Shown here: positions 1 to 8,277 of the stretch, one piece after another
How positions within the stretch are numbered: position 1 is the first letter of the stretch
Layout of the letters: every line of letters begins with the position of its first letter
DNA from: Solirubrobacterales bacterium
GTDB taxonomy: Bacteria > Actinomycetota > Thermoleophilia > Solirubrobacterales > 70-9
Length of the DNA stretch: 64,000 nt
Direction: 5' to 3'
NCBI GenBank assembly: GCA_023958085.1
Contig: JAMLGI010000003.1
Span: 62,001 to 126,000 of the forward strand
Program-made: the position numbers and the translations under genes
The notes under the pieces: generated by a model
Databases searched by the model: none
Seen by the model: only the letters and a program-made list of their open reading frames with translations
What the model was told of the DNA's origin: nothing

Positions 1-134
1 GCACCGAGCAGCCGGTCGATCGCCTGGTTCAGGTATCCGTGGCGGTCACCGATGTTGGAACCGAGACCGAGAAAGACCACCCTGCTCTCGACCGGACCGT
101 CATCCCTGCCGGCATCGACGGTCGGTTGGCTCAC
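1..134 (-). CDS. folK: 2-amino-4-hydroxy-6-hydroxymethyldihydropteridine pyrophosphokinase (HPPK), N-terminal part
   Basis: Only the first 44 or so codons are inside the window; the gene runs off the left edge. Translating the minus strand from the GTG at 134 gives a short leader followed by VFLGLGSNIGDRHGYLNQAI, which is the signature N-terminus of HPPK (beta strand plus the LGSNxGDR substrate loop). HPPK transfers pyrophosphate from ATP to 6-hydroxymethyl-dihydropterin, the step between FolB and FolP in folate synthesis. The GTG start overlaps the folB stop as GTGA, so the two are translationally coupled. This frame is too short at the edge to show as a long ORF. Confidence 0.9.
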   Translation of the reverse strand, partial: MSQPTVDAGRDDGPVESRVVFLGLGSNIGDRHGYLNQAIDRLLG

Positions 135-511
135 GGTTCCCCGGCTCGCGTCCGGGTGATCTCGACCGAGGCGCCATCCACCTGGAACGGAATCGGCGGG
201 ACCGGCTTTGTCGCCCGGACCGTGATCGAGGCAGCGGTCGGGAACCGGTCCAGAGTCCGTTCCGCGATCACGGTCACCAGCCGCTCCAGGGTGCGGTAAC
301 TCCCGCCCCCCGCGGTCTCCGCCACAAGATCGGTCAGCTCGCCGTAGTCGACCGTCCCGGCGACCTCGTCGCTCACCATCGCATCGCAGGTGGCGGGGAT
401 CAGTTCGAGATCGAAGACCATCCGCTGCCCGACCTTGCGTTCGGCCTCCTCCACCCCGTGATGGGTGTACAGGGTCAGTCCGTTGATCCGGATGATCGGA
501 GATTGCGTCAC
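131..511 (-). CDS. folB: Dihydroneopterin aldolase
   Basis: A 126-residue protein of normal FolB length. It starts with IRINGLTLYTHHGVEEAERKVGQ, where the GxxxHGVxxxER pattern is the FolB hallmark, and has the DYGEL and LERLVTVIAERTL segments of the family. FolB converts dihydroneopterin to 6-hydroxymethyl-dihydropterin and glycolaldehyde in the cytoplasm, as a homo-octamer in known cases. It lies 9 nt after folP and overlaps folK by 4 nt, so folP-folB-folK is one transcript. Confidence 0.95.
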   Translation of the reverse strand: MTQSPIIRINGLTLYTHHGVEEAERKVGQRMVFDLELIPATCDAMVSDEVAGTVDYGELTDLVAETAGGGSYRTLERLVTVIAERTLDRFPTAASITVRATKPVPPIPFQVDGASVEITRTRAGEP

Positions 512-520
512 CGGGCAAAC

Positions 521-1306
521 CTACCCGGCGGTCTCGATCGCCTCGGCCACGGTCAGCGCCTGGGCGACCTCGGCCACATCGTGGACCCGGACCATCTTCG
601 CCCCGTTTCGACGGGCGGCAAGACAGCAAGAGATCGTTCCTCCAAGCCGCTCGCTCTCGGGGACATCATGGTCGAGCCGGCCGATGAAGGTCTTGCGCGA
701 TGGGCCGACCAGCACCGGGACTCCGGTCGCGGCGAAACGATCGAGTGCCGCGAGCAGGGTCAAGTTGTGACCAACCGTCTTGCCGAAGCCGATTCCCGGA
801 TCGATCCAGAGGTTCCTGCGATCGATTCCGGACGCCACGGCAGCTTCAGTCCGTTCCTCCAGAAACCGGAGGATCTCACCGACCACGTCCTCGTAGCGCG
901 GATCGTCCTGCATGGTTCGCGGGGTGCCGAGCATGTGCATCAGCACCACCTCCACCCCGGACCCGGCACAGAGCGGCGCCATCTCCGGATGCCCGAGCGC
1001 GGTCACATCGTTGACCATCGTCGCTCCCGCCTCGATTGCCCGTTCGGCAACCTCCGGCTTCACCGTGTCGATCGAGATCGGGGCAGTCCCGGACAGGCCT
1101 TCGATCACCGGGATCACCCGGTCAAGTTCCTCTGCCGCTCCTACCGGTTCAGCGCCCGGCCGGGTCGATTCACCACCAACATCGAGAACATCCGCTCCTT
1201 CCGCGGCCAGCTTGCGTCCGTGGGCGATCGCCAGTTCCGGGTCGCAGAACCGGCCCCCGTCCGAAAACGAGTCCGGGGTCACGTTGACGATCCCCATGAT
1301 CTTCAC
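521..1306 (-). CDS. folP: Dihydropteroate synthase
   Basis: 261 residues, TIM-barrel DHPS. The N-terminus MGIVNVTPDSFSDGG is the pterin/PPi loop signature; DVGGESTRPGA forms the second conserved loop; the C-terminal half carries DPGIGFGKT and LVGPSRKTFIG, the pABA and pterin pocket motifs. It joins 6-hydroxymethyl-dihydropterin pyrophosphate to p-aminobenzoate and is the sulfonamide target. The chosen GTG start at 1306 lies 7 nt after a TAGGGT -10 box (1314-1319, minus strand), which fits a leaderless message. It heads the folP-folB-folK operon. folE, often found upstream in actinobacteria, is absent here. Confidence 0.96.
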   Translation of the reverse strand: MKIMGIVNVTPDSFSDGGRFCDPELAIAHGRKLAAEGADVLDVGGESTRPGAEPVGAAEELDRVIPVIEGLSGTAPISIDTVKPEVAERAIEAGATMVNDVTALGHPEMAPLCAGSGVEVVLMHMLGTPRTMQDDPRYEDVVGEILRFLEERTEAAVASGIDRRNLWIDPGIGFGKTVGHNLTLLAALDRFAATGVPVLVGPSRKTFIGRLDHDVPESERLGGTISCCLAARRNGAKMVRVHDVAEVAQALTVAEAIETAG

Positions 1307-1373
1307 GGTGGCAACCCTAACTACTGATCAATCGCGGTATGGAGATGTGCTCAGAATAGTCCCGGCCAGGCGA

Positions 1374-3266
1374 TCACCGGACCAGTTTCACTGTCCGGGT
1401 GCGGGTCCTGGCTTTGCAACCGTTCTTTGGCCGGAAGGTGATCCTGAGTTTCAACCTGACCGAACCGGTTCGCCCGAGTTTCCTGGCGGCCCTGCCTCTG
1501 GCCTTCACCCTAAGCGCGACCGTGCCCTTCCGGCTCCGTTTCCTCACCGACTTGCGGACCGACTTTGAACCGTTCAGGGTCACCGTTCCGGCCGTCCCGA
1601 TCCTCGCCTTCAGGGTGCCGGTGCCCTTCCTGCGGTTCACCTTGAACCGACCCGTCTTCAGGGTGGCCCCGGTGCAAACCAGGGCAAACCGGGCGTTCAC
1701 CGACTCCGCCTCCAGCATCGTCACCTCACAGGTCGGTGTCGATCCGGAACAGCCCCCGTCCCATCCCGCGAAACTGCTGCCCGAATCCGGAGTGGCAGAC
1801 AGGGTCACCCTGGTGTAGGAGAGGTAGTTCGCGGCGCAGGTCGCACCGCAGTCAATCCCGGCCGGACTCGAAACAACCCTGCCGTGACCAGAACCGGAAC
1901 GAGACACACTCAACACCGGACTCGGCTGAGCAGTCGACGCCGACTGGATGATGACGTGGGTGCCGTTGCTGCGACTCCAGACCGCTGTAGCGGAGCCGTC
2001 CCGTCCAGAGACGACTCGCAGGTTGTAGGCAGACTGACCGGGTGCGGAGAGGCCCACCGGTGGTGAAAAGGTCCCCCCCGGAATACGGGTCGAAGCCTGG
2101 ACGATGTAGCTGGTCCCGTTGCTCCGGTACCAGACCACGGTGGCTGTTCCGTCGGGAGCGATCCCGATCTGAGGACTAAAGGCGCTCTGGCCGGGTGCGG
2201 AGAGATCCACCGGTACGGGGAAGCTTCCGCCTGCCGGCCGGGTCGAAGCCTGGACGATGTAGCTGGTCCCGTTGCTCCGGTACCAGACCACGGTGGCTGT
2301 TCCGTCGGGAGCGATCCCGATCTGAGGACTGTAGGCGCTCTGGCCGGGTGCAGAAAGATCCACCGGCAGCGCGAATCCCTGGTCCGGCCGGCGAGTGGAC
2401 GCCTGAACCACATAGTTGCTGCCGTCGAACTGGTACCAGACCACGGTGGTTGTGCCATCCGGAGCTACCCCGATCTGGGGTAGGCGGGCATGCAGATTGC
2501 TTGCCGAGAGGTCCACCGGCGGGGCGAAGTCTCCCCCCGGGGGACGGGTCGACGCCTGGATCACATCTCTGGTCAAGCCGTTGCCACGACTCCAGATCAC
2601 GGTGGTGGTTCCATCCGGCGAGAAAGCGAGCTCTGGATCGAAGGCACTGTCACTGACGCTGGCCGTGGAGAGGTTCACCGGCAGGCCGAAGCTGCCGCCT
2701 GGCGGCCGGGTCGACACCTGGGTCACGAATCCGGTGCCGTTGAATCGATTCCAGGCCACCGTGGTGGTGCCATCCGGACCTGCCGCAACCTGGGGGTAGG
2801 CTGCGCTCTGGCCGGCCGCGGAAAGATCCACCGGGGAACCGAAGCTGCCATTCGGTGGTCGGGTTGCCGCCTGGATCACGTTATTGGTGCCGTCGAATCG
2901 AGCCCAGACCACGGTGGCGGTGCCATCCGGGGCGATCGCGACGTCCGGGTCGTAGGCACTGCGGCCGGCGGCGGAGAGATCCTGCGGCGGGCCGAAGCTG
3001 CCACCCGGCGGTCGGGTCGATGCCTGAGCGATGAGGTTGATCCCGTTGGATCGAGTCCAGACCACGGTGGCGGTGCCGTCGGGAGCGATCGCCACCTCCG
3101 GGTTATCGGCCGACTGTCCGCCTCCGGAAAGGTCGGTTGCGGGCAGCACCCAGGACTCCTGCGGGGCGGCTCCCGTCACAGCAGGAGTGAGCGCGAGAAC
3201 CAACAGAGAAACGACCGACGCCAGCAAGCCGACCGGCCTCCAGAGCGTCCGACAACCCAGGTTCAT
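1374..3266 (-). CDS. Secreted protein with eight ~51-residue beta-propeller-like repeats and an InlB-B-like domain
   Basis: 630 residues with a clear signal peptide (hydrophobic core LLASVVSLLVLALTPAVTGAA, cleavage near AAP). Residues ~42-445 consist of eight tandem units of about 51 residues, each with the pattern DLSAxGQSA, PxVAIAPDGTATVVW, then VxQASTRPPGGSF. Such units resemble the blades of exported sialidase- or BNR-like propellers. They are followed by SRSGSGHGRVVSSPAGIDCGATC, the divergent InlB B-repeat type found in exported actinobacterial proteins. The tail (~residues 540-630) is very rich in Lys/Arg. A strong SD (GGAGG) sits 5 nt before the ATG. It separates ftsH from folP. No enzymatic motif is visible; an extracellular adhesive or binding role is only inferred. 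Confidence 0.85.
   Translation of the reverse strand: MNLGCRTLWRPVGLLASVVSLLVLALTPAVTGAAPQESWVLPATDLSGGGQSADNPEVAIAPDGTATVVWTRSNGINLIAQASTRPPGGSFGPPQDLSAAGRSAYDPDVAIAPDGTATVVWARFDGTNNVIQAATRPPNGSFGSPVDLSAAGQSAAYPQVAAGPDGTTTVAWNRFNGTGFVTQVSTRPPGGSFGLPVNLSTASVSDSAFDPELAFSPDGTTTVIWSRGNGLTRDVIQASTRPPGGDFAPPVDLSASNLHARLPQIGVAPDGTTTVVWYQFDGSNYVVQASTRRPDQGFALPVDLSAPGQSAYSPQIGIAPDGTATVVWYRSNGTSYIVQASTRPAGGSFPVPVDLSAPGQSAFSPQIGIAPDGTATVVWYRSNGTSYIVQASTRIPGGTFSPPVGLSAPGQSAYNLRVVSGRDGSATAVWSRSNGTHVIIQSASTAQPSPVLSVSRSGSGHGRVVSSPAGIDCGATCAANYLSYTRVTLSATPDSGSSFAGWDGGCSGSTPTCEVTMLEAESVNARFALVCTGATLKTGRFKVNRRKGTGTLKARIGTAGTVTLNGSKSVRKSVRKRSRKGTVALRVKARGRAARKLGRTGSVRLKLRITFRPKNGCKARTRTRTVKLVR
1934..3143 (-). 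repeat. Tandem ~153-bp coding repeats (8 units)
   Basis: The eight protein repeats of the secreted gene are visible in the DNA as period ~153 bp. Units 6 and 7 (about 2085-2175 and 2238-2328) are identical over more than 80 bp, including the stretch encoding GTSYIVQASTR and IGIAPDGTATVVWYRS. The other units have diverged at many positions. This points to recent unit duplication or gene conversion, and unit number may vary between strains. Confidence 0.85.
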
Positions 3267-3421
3267 AACTGCCTCCAGTTGCGGAAACGGCGAGCCTGGC
3301 CTGGCAGGGTCCGCGTGTGTGGGGTGGAAGGCTTCCCCTACCCGCTTCCCGGCATTCCAAACAGGGCCTGTTGGTCGGCAACGGCGGGCACGGGACCTTC
3401 GCTGACCTCGACCGTCCGGAT

Positions 3422-3442
3422 CCGGTCCCGGACGCGGACCGG
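3422..3442 (-). terminator. Hairpin just after ftsH
   Basis: A perfect 7-bp stem (CCGGTCC / GGACCGG) with a 7-nt loop lies 5 nt beyond the ftsH stop codon. There is no U-tract, so termination is only a suggestion from position. Confidence 0.35.
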
Positions 3443-3446
3443 AGCC

Positions 3447-5420
3447 CTACTCCCGGTCGGTGCGGATGTCGGTCATGCCGCCGGCATAGCCGGGACGGGG
3501 CGGCGACGGGGAGGGTTCGGTGCTCGGATGGTGAATCGGTTCCGGTTCACTCGGCAGGTCCTCCTGCTCCGATCCCGGCTCCGAAGCGAAAACCTCGTCT
3601 TCACTTGCCCCGTCGAGCAGGGCGATGAACTCGTCCGCCTCGATCGTTTCCCGGACCAGCAGGATCTCCGAGATCCGGGCCAGATCGTCACGGCGCTCGT
3701 CGAGGATGTCCCTCGCAGTCTGGTGGGCACCCTCGACGATACGGCGGATCTCGTCGTCGATCTCACGGGCGATCTCGTCCGAGTAGTCCGGCTCCGAACC
3801 CATCTCGCGGCCAAGGAAGGGCTGGCCGCGATCATGCCCGAAGACCCGGGGGCCGAGCCGTTCCGACATGCCGAAACGCATCACCATCTGCTTGGCGGTG
3901 GCGGTCACCTTCTCAAGGTCGTTCGAGGCGCCGGTGGTGATCTCACCGAACACCAGCTCCTCGGCGGCACGGCCGCCGAGGGTCATCGCCATGGTTTCGG
4001 TCAGTTCGGCCCGTGAGGTCAGGAACTTGTCCTCCGCCGGCAGCGAGATCGTGTAGCCGAGCGCCTGGCCGCGGCTGATCACCGAAATCTTGTGGACCGG
4101 GTCGCAGTTCGGCAGCAGATGACCGACGATCGCATGGCCCATCTCGTGGTAGGCGGTGATCTTCCGTTCCTTCTCGGACATCACCCGGGTCTTCTTTTCC
4201 GGACCGGCGACCACCCGCATGATGCCTTCCTCGAGCTCAAGCTGGGTGATCTCGCTTTTTCCGGAGCGGGCGGTAAGCAGGGCAGCCTCGTTGATCAGGT
4301 TGGAGAGGTCGGCGCCGGTGAAACCGGGGGTCTGGCCGGCCAGGGCGTCGAGATCGATCTCGCCCGCCAGCGGCTTGCCCCGCGAGTGAACTTCGAGGAT
4401 CTTCTTGCGGCCAAGCCGATCGGGCCGGTCGACCGCCACCTGCCGGTCGAAACGTCCGGGCCTCAGCAGGGCCGGATCGAGAATATCGGGCCGGTTGGTG
4501 GCGGCGATCAGAATGATGTTGTCCTTGATCTCGAAGCCGTCCATCTCGACCAGAAGCTGGTTCAGGGTCTGTTCGCGTTCGTCATGGCCACCGCCCATCC
4601 CGGCCCCGCGGTGACGACCGACCGCGTCGATCTCGTCCATGAAGATGATGCAGGGCGAGTTCTGTTTGGCCTGCTCGAACAGGTCACGGACCCGGCTGGC
4701 ACCGACCCCGACGAACATCTCGACGAAGTCCGAGCCGGAAATCGAGAAGAACGGAACCCCGGCTTCACCGGCCACCGCCCTGGCGAGCAGGGTCTTGCCG
4801 GTGCCCGGAGGCCCGTAGAGCAGCACTCCCTTGGGGATCCGGGCCCCCAGGGACTGGAACTTCTTCGGGGTCTGGAGGAACTCCTTGATCTCCTCCAGCT
4901 CCTGCACCGCCTCGTCGGCTCCGGCCACGTCCTTGAAGGTGATCTTCGGGGCGTCGACCGACATCTTCTTGGCCTTCGACTTGCCGAAACTCATCACCCT
5001 GGAGCCGCCGCCCTGCATCTGGTTCATCAGGAAGATCCAGAACCCGAAGAACAGCAGGAAGGGCAGGATGTAGGTCAGCATCGAGAGCAGGCTTGAACCC
5101 CCGGTGCCCTTGACCGTGGTTGCGACCTCGTTCGAGTCGAGCTGGTTGATCAGGCTCTGTTCGGTGTTCGGCGGGTAGCCGGTCTCGAACTTCTCGCCGT
5201 CGCCGGTCTTGCCGTCGGCCGGCTCCTCGGTCACGTCGAGGGTGTTGTTCTTCGTGTTGACCGTGACCGACTTGATCTCGCCCTTGTCGACCTTCTGAAG
5301 GAACTCGTTGTAGGTCGGGGGCTTCTCCCCGCTTCCCGGGCTGATCACGCGCTGCGCCACGAAGGCGAGGATCACCACGAGGAGAATCGGGAAGGCCGCA
5401 CTCTTGAAAAATCGCTTCAA
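3447..5420 (-). CDS. ftsH: ATP-dependent zinc metalloprotease FtsH
   Basis: 657 residues, normal length. An N-terminal membrane anchor ([17 protein letters not shown]), a ~90-residue extracytoplasmic segment and a second membrane helix ([17 protein letters not shown]) precede the AAA+ module. The AAA+ module has Walker A GPPGTGKT, Walker [10 protein letters not shown] and SRH motif [19 protein letters not shown]. The protease domain has the zinc motif HEMGH. It degrades misfolded membrane proteins and short-lived cytosolic proteins at the inner face of the membrane. The start is TTG (M1-KRFF). It ends the tilS-hpt-ftsH series. The C-tail is acidic, then Pro/Ser-rich, as is common in actinobacteria. 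Confidence 0.97.
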   Translation of the reverse strand: MKRFFKSAAFPILLVVILAFVAQRVISPGSGEKPPTYNEFLQKVDKGEIKSVTVNTKNNTLDVTEEPADGKTGDGEKFETGYPPNTEQSLINQLDSNEVATTVKGTGGSSLLSMLTYILPFLLFFGFWIFLMNQMQGGGSRVMSFGKSKAKKMSVDAPKITFKDVAGADEAVQELEEIKEFLQTPKKFQSLGARIPKGVLLYGPPGTGKTLLARAVAGEAGVPFFSISGSDFVEMFVGVGASRVRDLFEQAKQNSPCIIFMDEIDAVGRHRGAGMGGGHDEREQTLNQLLVEMDGFEIKDNIILIAATNRPDILDPALLRPGRFDRQVAVDRPDRLGRKKILEVHSRGKPLAGEIDLDALAGQTPGFTGADLSNLINEAALLTARSGKSEITQLELEEGIMRVVAGPEKKTRVMSEKERKITAYHEMGHAIVGHLLPNCDPVHKISVISRGQALGYTISLPAEDKFLTSRAELTETMAMTLGGRAAEELVFGEITTGASNDLEKVTATAKQMVMRFGMSERLGPRVFGHDRGQPFLGREMGSEPDYSDEIAREIDDEIRRIVEGAHQTARDILDERRDDLARISEILLVRETIEADEFIALLDGASEDEVFASEPGSEQEDLPSEPEPIHHPSTEPSPSPPRPGYAGGMTDIRTDRE

Positions 5421-5518
5421 ATCAGTTCCGTTCTGGTTTCCGACAGCCCGATCCGGTCGATCCGGGGGAAAGGTCGAAGACCCCAGACTAGCAAGGAGTT
5501 AAGGGCACCAGAAGCCGG

Positions 5519-6064
5519 TCAGAGCGCAGCAACCGCGTCTTCGGGCAGAGCAGCGACGTGATCGAGGTTGCGGTATCGCTGCCCGTGATCGAGACCGTAG
5601 CCGATCACGAAGGTGTTGGGGATCTCGAATCCGGTGTAACGAATCGGCACTTCGACCCTCCGACGCTCCGGCTTGGTCAGCAGCGCACAGACCTCGAGCG
5701 AGGCCGGCTCCCGGCTGATCAGGTTCTTGCGGAGATAGTTGAGGGTGAGCCCCGAATCGACGATGTCCTCGACGATCAGTACGTCCCGTCCGGCGATCGA
5801 GTCGTCGAGATCCTTGAGGATCCGGACCACCCCGGAAGAGTCCCGCGACGACCCGTAGCTGGACACCGCCATGAAGTCGATCTCGCAGGGAACGGTCAGC
5901 CGTCGCAGCAGGTCCGCGACGAAGACCACGGCTCCCTTGAGCACACCGATCATGACCAGATCCCGGTCACGGTAGTCGTGACTGATCTCGGCACCGAGTT
6001 CACCGACCCGTCGGTCGAGCTCCTCGGCCGAAATCAGAACATCAGCTGCTGGCGCCGGAGACAC
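5519..6064 (-). CDS. hpt: Hypoxanthine(-guanine) phosphoribosyltransferase
   Basis: 181 residues. The PRPP-binding motif is VLIVEDIVDSGLT, and GVLKGAVVFVADLLRR carries the pyrophosphate-loop region. It salvages hypoxanthine/guanine to IMP/GMP. The GTG start at 6064 lies 6 nt after a TAGACT -10 box (6071-6076, minus strand), suggesting its own leaderless transcript in addition to read-through from tilS, which ends 9 nt upstream. The tilS-hpt-ftsH order is conserved across many Gram-positive bacteria. Confidence 0.95.
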   Translation of the reverse strand: MSPAPAADVLISAEELDRRVGELGAEISHDYRDRDLVMIGVLKGAVVFVADLLRRLTVPCEIDFMAVSSYGSSRDSSGVVRILKDLDDSIAGRDVLIVEDIVDSGLTLNYLRKNLISREPASLEVCALLTKPERRRVEVPIRYTGFEIPNTFVIGYGLDHGQRYRNLDHVAALPEDAVAAL

Positions 6065-6073
6065 AGAGGCAGT

Positions 6074-7063
6074 CTATGGGGATCGGGACCTGTCCGGTGG
6101 TGCCTTGGGTGGCTCGATGGTGATCCGGCCCGCCCGGGCCCGGAAGAATGCTCCGCCACCGGCGTCGATCCGGCCACCCTCGGGATGGAGGCCGAGGCGC
6201 AACACCTCGGCGGCGACCGCACCCGGAACCGGAACCGGACGCTTCAGTTCACCTTCGGCGAGGATTCTGAGCGCCCGCCGCCTCAAGGCCGGATGAAGGG
6301 TCTCGAGATCGCGGGACAGGATCCCCCGGCTGACGATCACGGCCCCGGCGAGTCCGGCCAGCAGGTCCTCGTCCTCGGCCAGTTCGGCCCGGGTCCTCTC
6401 GATGTTGCGCTCGGCGGCCGGGTTGATCTCCCGCAGCACCGGCAGCACCTCGCCCCGAACTCTTGCCCTGGCGAAAGCCGGGTCCCGATTCGACCGGTCG
6501 TCGGCGAAGGGGAGTCCCGCCGACTCGGCGATTCGCCGGAGGTCCTCCCGCCCGAGACCGATCAACGGTCGGATCAGGTGATCGCGACGCGACTCCATGC
6601 CGAGCAGGGCCCTGGTCCCGGGCGAAGCGGCCAGGCGGTAGAGCATCGTCTCGACCCGATCGGTCCGGCTGTGCCCCGCCGCCACCCATTCGACCGACCG
6701 CGCCTCCCGCAACCGGAAGGCTCGCCCGTAGCGCTCTCTCCGGGCCCAGTCCTGCAGGTTGCCTTCCGGCGGTCCGGTCCGTTCTGCCACCAGTTCGACG
6801 CCGAGGGCCTCGCAGAGGCTGGCGGCAGTCGCCTGATCGGCGTCGGCCTCCGGCCGGAGGCCGAAATTGACGTGGAACGCGACGATCCGGTCCGGTCCGA
6901 GGAAGGAGGTGAGACCGGCCGCCAGACAGGCGGAGTCCGGCCCGCCCGAAACCATCACCACGCAGCGATCTCCGGGAGCCGGAAGGCCGGCAGCGGCGAT
7001 TGCGGCAGTCAACTCACCGAGCGACCCCGGAGAACCTTGGGAAACCGGGTCAGTCCCGTTCAC
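6074..7063 (-). CDS. tilS: tRNA(Ile)-lysidine synthase
   Basis: 329 residues, the shorter actinobacterial form lacking most of the C-terminal tRNA-binding domains of the E. coli enzyme. The N-type ATP-pyrophosphatase P-loop is VSGGPDSACLA. The segment GHSRTDRVETMLYRLAASPGTRALLGM matches the conserved TilS HTxxDxxETxLxRLxxGxGxxGL block. It changes C34 of the AUA-decoding tRNA-Ile to lysidine. The GTG start overlaps the end of the upstream cyclase gene by 14 nt, implying coupling. Confidence 0.93.
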   Translation of the reverse strand: MNGTDPVSQGSPGSLGELTAAIAAAGLPAPGDRCVVMVSGGPDSACLAAGLTSFLGPDRIVAFHVNFGLRPEADADQATAASLCEALGVELVAERTGPPEGNLQDWARRERYGRAFRLREARSVEWVAAGHSRTDRVETMLYRLAASPGTRALLGMESRRDHLIRPLIGLGREDLRRIAESAGLPFADDRSNRDPAFARARVRGEVLPVLREINPAAERNIERTRAELAEDEDLLAGLAGAVIVSRGILSRDLETLHPALRRRALRILAEGELKRPVPVPGAVAAEVLRLGLHPEGGRIDAGGGAFFRARAGRITIEPPKAPPDRSRSP

Positions 7064-8237
7064 GGACCAGGAAGAGCGGGGTAGGCACCGGGAACCCCTT
7101 CAGATCGACCTCGCCGATCGGCTCGGTCGTCAGATCGGGGTGCTCCGTGATCGTCATCCTGACCGCCTCGGTGATCATCACCTCTCCCCCCAGGGCACGG
7201 TTGACCACCCGATGGGCCAGATTCACCTGGCTGCCGAAGTAGTCCCCGTCCCGGAAGACCGCCGCCCCATAGTGGATCCCGGCCCGCGGCTTGGGCCGGT
7301 CCTCGAACAGGGCGAGGAAACCGACCGCCCACTCGACCAGGCTTTCCGGGTCGGGGGAGACCACCATTACCTCGTCCCCGATCGTCTTGACGATCCCGGC
7401 GTCCGGCGGCAGCGTCGCCGCAGCAGCCTCGGTGAAACTCTCGATCACCGAAAAGGCCTCCGAGTCACCCTCCTCCTCGGTGAAGCGGGTGAAACCGGTG
7501 AGATCAATGAAGCAGAGCGTGATCCGGATGTGGTCGAGGTTGGTGTCGCCACCGAACTCGGCCTCCATGTGGCCGATCACATCCTGCTCGACGAAGTACC
7601 GCACGTACCGGTCATGGAGATAGTCGAAGATCGGCATCGAGTGGTCCGAGGCACGATCGGCCATCTCCCCCATCTCCCTGGCGATCTCGAGAGCGCCGAG
7701 CCCGTCCCGGATCATCGGCTCATGCACGAAGAGATGGAACAGCCGGACCTCGGCATCGGCGATCCGCCTGATCGCCTGCGCGTAGACCCGGAGGATCTGA
7801 AGCGTCGCCTCGACCGGAAGGCCGGACTCGTTGATGCTGACGAGCCTCTGGATCGCCTCGATGTCAACCTCGGAGAGGGTCCGCTCTCCCCCGGTCGGGG
7901 TGCCCAGGATGGTCATCACCCGCTCGATCAGTTCCACCTCCAGGCCGGTCCTCTTTGCCGCCTCGTCGAGGGTGAAGCGCTCCGAACGGTCGGCGAAGAC
8001 GTCCTCGGCCAGTCCGGTCGCGAGCTTGCCCTCCCGTCCGGCCGACTTGAGCTCCTCCAGCGAGTGCCCGCGCTCCCTCATCCGGGCGACCACCCGGGCC
8101 TGGGCCGCGGTCGCACTGGTCCACTGCCCCTTGCGCACCGGGACCACCTTCTCCTCGGCCCAGCGGGTGAGCGTCGCTGCCGAGACTCCGGCCCGTCGGG
8201 CCGCCTCGTTCAGGCTGATGTTGTCGTCCGACGACAT
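7050..8237 (-). CDS. Class III adenylate/guanylate cyclase with N-terminal MerR-like HTH modules
   Basis: 395 residues from the ATG at 8237. The frame is open further upstream to 8339, but a TAGCCT -10 box (8246-8251) lies 8 nt before this ATG, and the next gene occupies the upstream part. Residues ~5-60 (SLNEAARRAGVSAATLTRWAEE) form a MerR-type winged HTH, and a second HTH-like stretch follows at ~80-130 (FTLDEAAKRTGLEVELIERV). A helical linker leads to the cyclase domain: metal Asp in FIDLTGFTRF, KTIGDE with the second metal Asp and the adenine-selective Lys, and VNLAHRV with the transition-state Asn/Arg. The residues look complete, so cAMP production is plausible. Whether it binds DNA is unknown. 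Confidence 0.88.
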   Translation of the reverse strand: MSSDDNISLNEAARRAGVSAATLTRWAEEKVVPVRKGQWTSATAAQARVVARMRERGHSLEELKSAGREGKLATGLAEDVFADRSERFTLDEAAKRTGLEVELIERVMTILGTPTGGERTLSEVDIEAIQRLVSINESGLPVEATLQILRVYAQAIRRIADAEVRLFHLFVHEPMIRDGLGALEIAREMGEMADRASDHSMPIFDYLHDRYVRYFVEQDVIGHMEAEFGGDTNLDHIRITLCFIDLTGFTRFTEEEGDSEAFSVIESFTEAAAATLPPDAGIVKTIGDEVMVVSPDPESLVEWAVGFLALFEDRPKPRAGIHYGAAVFRDGDYFGSQVNLAHRVVNRALGGEVMITEAVRMTITEHPDLTTEPIGEVDLKGFPVPTPLFLVRERD

Positions 8238-8245
8238 CCGTTGTG

Positions 8246-8251
8246 AGGCTA
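8246..8251 (-). promoter_or_regulatory. -10 box of the HTH-cyclase gene
   Basis: TAGCCT on the minus strand, 8 nt before the ATG at 8237. It decides the start in favour of 8237 over 8339 and suggests a leaderless or near-leaderless transcript. Confidence 0.55.
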
Positions 8252-8277
8252 GAACATGTACGTGATGAAAGGGCGGT

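Noticed and set aside
1934-3143. Regular 153-bp repeats as a CRISPR-like array
   Set aside because: The repeats are in frame, encode propeller-like units, are too long, and have no unique spacers.
3267-3446. Riboswitch in the leader of the secreted repeat gene
   Set aside because: GC-rich with short palindromes, but no recognisable aptamer; only a strong SD is supported.
2490-4016. Long plus-strand open frame across the secreted gene and ftsH
   Set aside because: It runs antisense to two recognisable genes, has shifting Arg/Gly/His-rich composition and no start context; shadow frames like this are common at this GC content.
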